This document shows, piece by piece, positions 58,116 through 64,000 of a stretch of 64,000 bases of DNA; the first letter of the stretch is position 1, and each line of letters opens with the position of its first letter. Source of the DNA: JADJPO01 sp046330955 (GTDB lineage: Bacteria > Actinomycetota > Actinomycetes > Actinomycetales > Kineosporiaceae); NCBI GenBank assembly GCA_046330955.1, contig JAXLRT010000010.1:1-64000 (forward strand), written 5' to 3'. Under the pieces are notes generated by a model. That model saw only the letters and a program-made list of their open reading frames with translations, ran no database searches and was not told the DNA's origin. The translations under genes were made by a program, and so were the position numbers.

Positions 58116-60682
58116 CCGAGTGCCTGAGCCGATGGCAGCGGGCTGGCCCCACCGCCGTCCGTGGGTTGCGGGAGTGACGGCGACGGCAACGGCGGCTGAT
58201 CGGTGGGCGGCAGCGAGGGCTGCATGGTCGCCGTCGGGTCCGGCGACGGCAGCCCGTCCGAGGCGGACGGCGTCGGGGTCGGTTGCGGCTTGGGCGCCGG
58301 GTTGACCACCTCACCGCCCCAGACCGGTTCCGGGAACTGCGCCCTCTCGGTGCCGTCGAGGGCGTCCTTCATGAACGCCGTCCACAACCGCACCGGGAAC
58401 GTGCCGCCGACGATCTCCTGCCCCTTGTACCGGCCCCAACCCTCCAGCTTGCCCTCGATCGACTGCTTGGTCTTCTTGTCGGTCAACGGCCGGTACAGCG
58501 CCACCGCGGTGGACAGTTGCGGCGTGAACCCGACGAACCAGGCCGACTTGTTGGACGACGAGGTGCCGGTCTTGCCGGCCACCGGCCGGCCGAGGTTCTG
58601 GGCGTAGCTGCCGCTGCCGCGCAACACCACCTGGCGCATGGCCTGCGTGGTGTCGGCCATGATGCCGGGCTCGAAGACCTGCTCGGCCTTGACGTTGTGC
58701 TGGTAGAAGGTCTTCTTCTTGTCGACGCTGAGGATCTCGGTGACCAGGTACGGCTTGGCCCGCTTGCCCTCGGCGGCGATGGTCGCGTAGGCCCCGGCCA
58801 TGTCGATCACGTGCGGGGACGCCGAGCCGAGGATGTTGAGCGGGTTGCTCTCCATGCCGGCGGTCTTGTCCGGCAGGCCGGCGCGCACCGCCACGGAGCG
58901 CGTGAACGCCGGCGACACCCGTTCGTTCAGTTGGGCATAGACCGTGTTGACCGAGTTGGCCGTCGCGGTGAGCAGGTCGATCTGGCCGAACTGGGCGCCG
59001 TTGCCCCGGCCGAAGTTCTTGACCTCGGTGGCACCTCCCGTGTCGGCCTGCTTCAGCTTGTAGGGGCTGCGACCGTTGAACCGGCTGCGCAGGTTCAGCG
59101 GCGCGGCGTCCTTCTCGGGGTTGCCCTCGAGCGCCGCGATCAGACCGAACACCTTGAACGTCGAGCCGGCCTGGATCTGGGCCTGGGTGGCCGAGTTGTA
59201 CTGGGTGTCGTCGTCCCCGGCATAGACCGCGAGCACCGCGCCGTCCCCGGGTTTGACCGTCACCAGGCCCACCTGGGTGCCCTCGGGCCAGTTCTTGCGC
59301 GGGCCGAGCACCTCGTCGACGTCCGCGACCGCCTTGGCCGTGAGCTTCTTGTCGATCGTGGTCCGGATCAGGTAGCCGCCGGTGTTCAGCTTGTCGCGGT
59401 CGATGTCGAGGTCGCGGTTGCCGATGATCTCGGCGGCGATCATGTCGAGCAGGTGTCCCCGCTGGCCGGTGAGGTCGGGCCGGGGGGCCGAGCGGTTCAC
59501 CTTGGGCAGCCCGGCACTCTCGATCGCCGCCTTCTCGGTCGGGCTGAGCCAGGTCTCCTCGACCATCGCGCCCAGCACGCCCTGCCAGCGGATGGTGGCC
59601 CGCTCCCGCGACTCGGGGCCGTCGATCGGGTCGTACAACTCCGGACCGTTGATGATGCCCGCGAGGTAGGCCCCCTCGGAGACGGTCAGCTGGCCGACGC
59701 TCTTGCCGAAGTAGGCCCGCGAGGCGGCCTGGATGCCGTAGGCGTTGCGGCCGAAGTAGATCTTGTTCAGGTAGTCCTGCAGGATCTGTTCCTTGGGGAC
59801 GTCCCGTGCCACCTTGAGCGAGATCACGAACTCGCGCGCCTTGCGGGACACGCTGCGGTCGGACTGCAGGAAGAAGTTCTTGACGTACTGCTGGGTGATC
59901 GTCGAGCCACCCTGCAGCGAGCCACCGCGGGCGTTGTTCCACGCCGCCCGGATGATGCCGCGCGGGGAGATGCCGGCGTTGCTGTAGAAGGTGCGGTCCT
60001 CCGAGGCCAGGACGGCGCGCTGCACGTACACCGGCACCTGCTTCAGGTCGACGTTGACCCGCTCGGTGGCCTTGAACTGGCCGATCGGGGTGCCGTCGGA
60101 GTAGACCGCGGTCGAGACCTGGGGCAGGTCCTTGGCCTGCACCGAGGGGATCGGCGTCATGACGTAGAACACGACGATCGCGGCGATCAGCGCCGTCAGG
60201 GTGGTGAAGCCGGAACCGAACACGAGCTTCCAGGACGGAATCCAGCGCAGCACGCCGCGGCGTCCGGCCCGGGGGTAGTTGATCAGGCGGCGCCGTCCGT
60301 CCCCCTTGCCCGAACCGCCACCGCGCCCCGAGCCGCCCCCGCCGGAACTGCCGCCGAATCCGCCACCCGAGCCGCCGCCGGCCAGCGCCGCGGCCTGCTC
60401 CGCCGGGGAGAAGAACGCCTCGGGCGTGGTGGTGGGTACGTGCGCCGGGGCCGCTCCGTACCCGCCGTACCCATCGCCGTACCCGGCGGCGTCCTGGCCT
60501 CCGGACGACGCGGCGAAGGGATGGGCGACCTGGGTCGGGTAGGCCGCCTGGCGGTAGCCGTAGGGCGCCGGGTCGGCCGACGGGCGGCCGCCCACACCGG
60601 CGGCCGGGTCCTGCCCCGCCGCGGCGTCCCACCACGCCGGGGAGTTGTGCTCGCCGGGATCCGGCTGCGTCCTGCCTGCCAC
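58112..60682 (-). CDS. class A penicillin-binding protein
   Basis: Bifunctional peptidoglycan synthase, 856 aa. A cytoplasmic Gly/Ser/Arg-rich N-terminus (about 1-150) and membrane anchor (FTTLTALIAAIVVFYVMTP) precede a GT51 transglycosylase domain (AVLASEDRTFYSNAGISPRG, GGSTITQQYVKNFF) and a transpeptidase domain with STFK (GSTFKVFG), SVN (TANSVNTVY) and KTG (AGKTGTSSSNKS). The C-terminus is Pro/Ser-rich. The GTG at 60682 is chosen with GAGGA ahead. Coupled to the GT87 gene. Confidence 0.95.
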   Translation of the reverse strand: MAGRTQPDPGEHNSPAWWDAAAGQDPAAGVGGRPSADPAPYGYRQAAYPTQVAHPFAASSGGQDAAGYGDGYGGYGAAPAHVPTTTPEAFFSPAEQAAALAGGGSGGGFGGSSGGGGSGRGGGSGKGDGRRRLINYPRAGRRGVLRWIPSWKLVFGSGFTTLTALIAAIVVFYVMTPIPSVQAKDLPQVSTAVYSDGTPIGQFKATERVNVDLKQVPVYVQRAVLASEDRTFYSNAGISPRGIIRAAWNNARGGSLQGGSTITQQYVKNFFLQSDRSVSRKAREFVISLKVARDVPKEQILQDYLNKIYFGRNAYGIQAASRAYFGKSVGQLTVSEGAYLAGIINGPELYDPIDGPESRERATIRWQGVLGAMVEETWLSPTEKAAIESAGLPKVNRSAPRPDLTGQRGHLLDMIAAEIIGNRDLDIDRDKLNTGGYLIRTTIDKKLTAKAVADVDEVLGPRKNWPEGTQVGLVTVKPGDGAVLAVYAGDDDTQYNSATQAQIQAGSTFKVFGLIAALEGNPEKDAAPLNLRSRFNGRSPYKLKQADTGGATEVKNFGRGNGAQFGQIDLLTATANSVNTVYAQLNERVSPAFTRSVAVRAGLPDKTAGMESNPLNILGSASPHVIDMAGAYATIAAEGKRAKPYLVTEILSVDKKKTFYQHNVKAEQVFEPGIMADTTQAMRQVVLRGSGSYAQNLGRPVAGKTGTSSSNKSAWFVGFTPQLSTAVALYRPLTDKKTKQSIEGKLEGWGRYKGQEIVGGTFPVRLWTAFMKDALDGTERAQFPEPVWGGEVVNPAPKPQPTPTPSASDGLPSPDPTATMQPSLPPTDQPPLPSPSLPQPTDGGGASPLPSAQALG

Positions 60683-60966
60683 GTGTTGTCGTCCTCGGAT
60701 TCGCTCGGGGACCGATCTCGGCCGTCGTGCCCCACGATGCCCGGTGCGGGCGGTTTCGTCGGGCCAGTATGCGCATCCCACCTGTGCGGGCCGGAAATCC
60801 CGCCCAGGCGAGCGGAGCCAGGCTACGCCGACGCCGGGCGCCACGCCGACCCACGGCCTGTCGCGCAGGGTGTCCGCGGCCGGCATCCGACTCCCCCGCC
60901 GCGCCGCGACCGTGTGCCGACAGCGGTGTAGGGGTTGCGCCCGCACATCCCCTGACCTAACGTTCG

Positions 60967-60987
60967 GATGTATCGGAGCGATACATC
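60967..60987. promoter_or_regulatory. probable PadR operator
   Basis: GATGTATCG-GAG-CGATACATC, perfect 9-bp arms, 24 bp before the PadR start. The ATGT...ACAT ends match PadR-family boxes. Lies in the 327-bp region between the divergent PBP and PadR genes, which has no other visible gene. Confidence 0.75.
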
Positions 60988-61010
60988 TCGAGGATGCATC
61001 TGGAGGACTC

Positions 61011-61631
61011 ATGGCACGCGCAGGACGGCGCACCGACGTCCTCGAGCTCGCCGTCCTCGGCGTGCTGCACGAGGCCCCGATGCACGGCTACCAGGTACGC
61101 AAGCTGCTCAACGGTCGCCTCGGCACGTTCCGGGCGCTGTCCTACGGCACGCTCTACCCCACGTTGAAGGGCCTGGTCGGCAAGGGCTGGATCCGCGAGA
61201 GCGCCCCGGATGACGCGGACGGCGACGCCCCGCTGCCCGACGCCCCGCTCGCCGGAGCCCTGACCGGACGGCGCGGCCGGATCGTCTACGAGATCACCGC
61301 CGACGGCAAGGAGCACTTCCAGAACCTGGTGACCGACGCCGGGCCGCAGACCTGGGAGGACGACACCTTCGACGTCCACTTCGCCTTCTTCGCGCGCACC
61401 GACGCCGGCACCCGGCTGCGCATCCTCGAGGGGCGCCGGATGCGGCTGCAGGAACGGCGTGAGGCCGCGCGCCTGGCGATGCAGCGCACCCGCGAGCGCC
61501 GCGATGCCTACACCCAGGCGCTGGCCCGGCACGGCCTCGAGGCCGTCGAGCGCGAGGTGCGCTGGCTGGACGAACTGATCGACTCCGAGCGCGCCGGGAA
61601 CATGACCCACCTCACCGAGCCGCCCGCCTGA
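61011..61631 (+). CDS. PadR-family transcriptional regulator
   Basis: 206 aa. Winged helix with LELAVLGVLHEAPMHGYQVRKLLNG, GTLYPTLKGLVGKGWI and GRIVYEITADGKEHF, then a long C-terminal helical dimerisation part. The ATG at 61011 follows TGGAGG. It precedes ino1 by 53 bp on the same strand, an arrangement repeatedly seen in actinobacteria, and probably controls itself and ino1 through the palindrome at 60967. Confidence 0.92.
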   Translation: MARAGRRTDVLELAVLGVLHEAPMHGYQVRKLLNGRLGTFRALSYGTLYPTLKGLVGKGWIRESAPDDADGDAPLPDAPLAGALTGRRGRIVYEITADGKEHFQNLVTDAGPQTWEDDTFDVHFAFFARTDAGTRLRILEGRRMRLQERREAARLAMQRTRERRDAYTQALARHGLEAVEREVRWLDELIDSERAGNMTHLTEPPA

Positions 61632-61684
61632 CGCCCCCCACTCGCCTCACCCCGCCCTCACCGCCCCACCACGGAAGGAACACC

Positions 61685-62770
61685 ATGGGTTCGATCCGCG
61701 TCGCCATCGCCGGAGTCGGCAACTGCGCCGCCTCCCTCGTCCAGGGAGTGCACTACTACGCCGACGCCGATCCGGCCGGCACCGTCCCCGGCCTGATGCA
61801 CGTGCAGTTCGGCGACTACCACGTGCGCGACATCGAGTTCGTCGCCGCCTTCGACGTGGACGGCAAGAAGGTCGGTCTCGACCTGGCCGACGCGATCGGG
61901 GCGTCGGAGAACAACACCATCAAGATCTGCGACGTGCCGCCGCTGGGCGTCACCGTGCAGCGCGGTCACACCCTGGACGGGTTGGGCAAGTACTACCGCG
62001 AGACCATCACCGAGTCGGACGCCGAGCCGGTGGACGTCGTCCAGGTGCTGCGCGACGAGCGGGTCGACGTCCTGATCTCCTACCTGCCGGTGGGCTCGGA
62101 GGACGCGGACAAGTTCTACGCCCAGTGCGCGATCGACGCCGGGGTGGCGTTCGTCAACGCGCTGCCGGTGTTCATCGCCAGCGACCCGGAGTGGGCCGAG
62201 AAGTTCCGCGCGGCGGGGGTGCCGATCGTCGGGGACGACATCAAGTCGCAGGTGGGCGCGACGATCACGCACCGGGTGATGGCGCGGCTGTTCGAGGACC
62301 GGGGGGTTGTCCTCGACCGGACGTACCAGCTGAACGTCGGCGGCAACATGGACTTCAAGAACATGCTCGAGCGTGACCGGCTGGAGTCCAAGAAGGTCAG
62401 CAAGACCCAGGCGGTGACCTCGAACCTGAGCGGGCCGCTCGGTGGCAAGATCAGCGACCGCAACGTGCACATCGGCCCGAGCGACTACGTGGCCTGGCTG
62501 GACGACCGCAAGTGGGCCTACGTGCGGCTCGAGGGCCGGGCGTTCGGCGACGTGCCGCTGAACCTGGAGTACAAGCTCGAGGTCTGGGACTCCCCCAACT
62601 CGGCCGGCGTCATCATCGACGCGCTGCGCGCCGCGAAGATCGCCAAGGACCGCGGCATCGGCGGCCCGGTGATCCCCGCCGCTGCCTACTTCATGAAGTC
62701 CCCGCCCGAGCAGATGGAGGACCGCGCCGCCCGCGAGCGCCTCGAGGCCTTCATCCGCAACGACGCCTGA
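61685..62770 (+). CDS. ino1: inositol-3-phosphate synthase
   Basis: Converts glucose-6-phosphate to 1L-myo-inositol-1-phosphate using NAD, first step to phosphatidylinositol and mycothiol; 361 aa. The NAD site is GVGNCAASLVQGVHYY, with LNVGGNMDFKNMLERDRLESKK and GDDIKSQVGATITHR as the conserved active-site blocks. GGAAGGAACACC precedes the ATG. Follows the PadR gene. Confidence 0.98.
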   Translation: MGSIRVAIAGVGNCAASLVQGVHYYADADPAGTVPGLMHVQFGDYHVRDIEFVAAFDVDGKKVGLDLADAIGASENNTIKICDVPPLGVTVQRGHTLDGLGKYYRETITESDAEPVDVVQVLRDERVDVLISYLPVGSEDADKFYAQCAIDAGVAFVNALPVFIASDPEWAEKFRAAGVPIVGDDIKSQVGATITHRVMARLFEDRGVVLDRTYQLNVGGNMDFKNMLERDRLESKKVSKTQAVTSNLSGPLGGKISDRNVHIGPSDYVAWLDDRKWAYVRLEGRAFGDVPLNLEYKLEVWDSPNSAGVIIDALRAAKIAKDRGIGGPVIPAAAYFMKSPPEQMEDRAARERLEAFIRNDA

Positions 62771-62804
62771 CCCCGCCTGACCACACCCGCCTGACCAACC
62801 CTGA

Positions 62805-62909
62805 GAAACCCGCTCATGCTCCGCAGGTGACTGCTCATGCTCCGCTGGTGACGCATGAAACGCGACATTTCGGACGCACCGGCGTCACCTGCGGAGCATG
62901 ACGGGGTTC
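62805..62909. repeat. long palindrome, CGCTCATG family copy 2
   Basis: Left arm AAACCCGCTCATGCTCCGC.. and right arm GTCACCTGCGGAGCATGACG.. pair over about 26 bp with one slip. An extra direct copy, GCTCATGCTCCGCTGGTGAC, lies just inside the left arm. It is positioned between ino1 and the convergent sensor-like gene, where it can act as a terminator. Confidence 0.72.
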
Positions 62910-63999
62910 AGATCTCGATCAACACGCTGTCCTCGTCACCGCTGAGCCGGGGACGCGGGGACGGCAACTGTCGCACCTGGCTCGCCATGCGACGTGCCAC
63001 GGCGGCGGCGTCCGGGCCGACCATCGTGATGGTTCCCCGACCGGACGCCGGACGCCACACCACCCGGACCCGCGCCGAGGACGACGCCGCCTGCAACACC
63101 TCCCAGGCGAGCGATCGCAGCTGGTCACGCGCCGAGACCGCTCGGCCGGCCGTCGATTCCGACGCAGCCACCGACGCAGCCACCGACGCTCCCGCCGAGA
63201 GTGACCCCCAGGACGAGACCTCCTGGTCGGCCGCGGCATCGGTCCCGGGCCGATCGGGGACCACCAGGTCGACCCGGACGCCGCGGCGACGGGCCGCCTG
63301 CACGGATCGCACCAGCTCGGCGTCCAGCAGTTCGGGCGCAGCCAGATGGTCACGCGTCGCCGCCTCGATCAGCGCCAACCGGCGAATCTGCTCGACCGAG
63401 AGCGCCTCGGCCGTGGCGATCAGCGTCAACGCCGGTCCGACGGTGCCGGCCAGGACCCCGACCCGTTCCGCTGCGGCCCGGGCGCGCTCCTGCTCGACGG
63501 TCAGGTCCAAACGCGCCGTGGCCTCCCCCGCGCTCGCCTGCTGGACCTGGCGCCACGCCCGATCCAGCGCCACGCGCAGCAACCCTCCCGAGACCGCGGC
63601 GCCGATCATCACCGGTATCGGGCCGGTCAGGCACGCCCACACCGGCCAGCCTCGCAGCCCGTCGACCACCATCACCGGCAGGGTGAACGCGGCCGCCGCC
63701 CAGCCGCCGGCGCCCCGGCGGAAGCGGTAGGCGAAGGCCCCCACCGGCACCGTGAGCGCGCCGAGATACCAGTAGCGCCAGTCGGACCCGCCGTCGACGG
63801 GCGCAGTCATGGCGAGCACGGTCGCGGTGCCCGCCCCGACCAGGACGGCCGGTGACCAGTTCCAGCGCGACGGAGTGATCGCCATGCTGACCACCGTCAG
63901 CGCCGCGATCACCGCGACCGCGGCCACACCGAGCGCCGGCCATCGTGAGGCCCGCAGCTGGCCGAAGCCCATCACCACGTTCAGCACCGCCACGAGCAC
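62908..63999 (-). CDS. membrane sensor-like protein, 5' partial
   Basis: At least 363 aa; the frame is open to the right edge, so the start may be outside. Six or so hydrophobic segments in the first 150 residues (RWPALGVAAVAVIAALTVVS, WYLGALTVPVGAFAYRF) are followed by a coiled-coil/histidine-kinase-like helical region (VEQERARAAAERVGVLAGTVGPAL). Neither a clear H-box nor an N/G1/G2 ATPase box is seen, although the ending resembles such proteins. Probably a degenerate sensor-kinase relative. Confidence 0.6.
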   Translation of the reverse strand: MLVAVLNVVMGFGQLRASRWPALGVAAVAVIAALTVVSMAITPSRWNWSPAVLVGAGTATVLAMTAPVDGGSDWRYWYLGALTVPVGAFAYRFRRGAGGWAAAAFTLPVMVVDGLRGWPVWACLTGPIPVMIGAAVSGGLLRVALDRAWRQVQQASAGEATARLDLTVEQERARAAAERVGVLAGTVGPALTLIATAEALSVEQIRRLALIEAATRDHLAAPELLDAELVRSVQAARRRGVRVDLVVPDRPGTDAAADQEVSSWGSLSAGASVAASVAASESTAGRAVSARDQLRSLAWEVLQAASSSARVRVVWRPASGRGTITMVGPDAAAVARRMASQVRQLPSPRPRLSGDEDSVLIEI

Positions 64000-64000
64000 G

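Noticed and set aside
58283..60931. An 882-codon plus-strand open frame
   Set aside because: Antisense to the class A PBP, whose motifs are certain.

Overview
The window reads as one contiguous stretch of a high-GC actinobacterial chromosome. Codon third positions are G/C-rich, GTG starts and 4-bp stop/start overlaps are common, and the gene content is actinobacterial: an F420-type luciferase-like oxidoreductase, a DUF664/DinB domain of the kind tied to mycothiol chemistry, an AfsR/SARP regulator, inositol-3-phosphate synthase, and the rpsF-ssb-rpsR-rplI block. I cannot name the genus. No rRNA, tRNA, CRISPR array or intact insertion sequence was recognised.

Layout. 0-4.5 kb: a heterodimeric ABC exporter (first subunit cut by the left edge) and an SDR dehydrogenase. 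4.6-10 kb: lipid kinase, LD-carboxypeptidase, hydrolase, Nudix, an orphan Phd-type antitoxin with a decayed toxin, MerR regulator and methyltransferase. 10-15 kb: a minus-strand module of cytochrome c, FCSD-like Tat-exported flavoprotein, ResB, CcsB and TlpA-like thioredoxin, preceded by a CsoR/CstR-like palindrome and three 11-bp repeats. 15-27 kb: M50-type protease, GPP34 protein, a DinB-methyltransferase fusion, O-methyltransferase, MMPL transporter with TetR, tautomerase, SARP regulator and LLM oxidoreductase. 27-38 kb: kinase-like phosphotransferase, two DHFR-family proteins, a decayed block, hsp20 with an HspR-like regulator, vapBC, a broken AAA/DUF4143 gene, a DksA-like protein, a beta-propeller protein, a quinone-reductase/HxlR pair, an acyltransferase and a YdeI-like protein. 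38-44 kb: a lipoprotein, a duplicated F5/8-type-C secreted protein, citrate synthase and a membrane phosphoesterase. 44-56 kb: AAA/DUF4143 ATPase, dnaB with an intein, MATE exporter, fasciclin protein, GGDEF protein, NifX-like protein, a secreted protein and the ribosomal/ssb block. 56-64 kb: GT87 glycosyltransferase with a class A PBP, PadR regulator with ino1, and an edge-truncated membrane sensor-like protein.

How genes work together. The 10-15 kb genes form a coherent electron-transfer unit: the cytochrome would accept electrons from the flavoprotein, while ResB/CcsB/TlpA would attach its heme. The flavoprotein lacks the second redox cysteine expected of flavocytochrome c sulfide dehydrogenase, so its substrate is open. 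The ABC pair keeps one complete ATP site built from complementary halves. Several regulators sit beside targets with visible palindromes (TetR/MMPL, HspR/hsp20, VapBC, HxlR/oxidoreductase, PadR).

Non-coding structure is rich. Two families of long palindromes recur, one of three copies at 50.8-54.6 kb and one of two copies at 56.5 and 62.8 kb, and a 16-bp palindrome occurs three times, twice flanking a methyltransferase fragment and once inside the DnaB intein. The intein keeps its splicing residues but has lost its endonuclease motifs.
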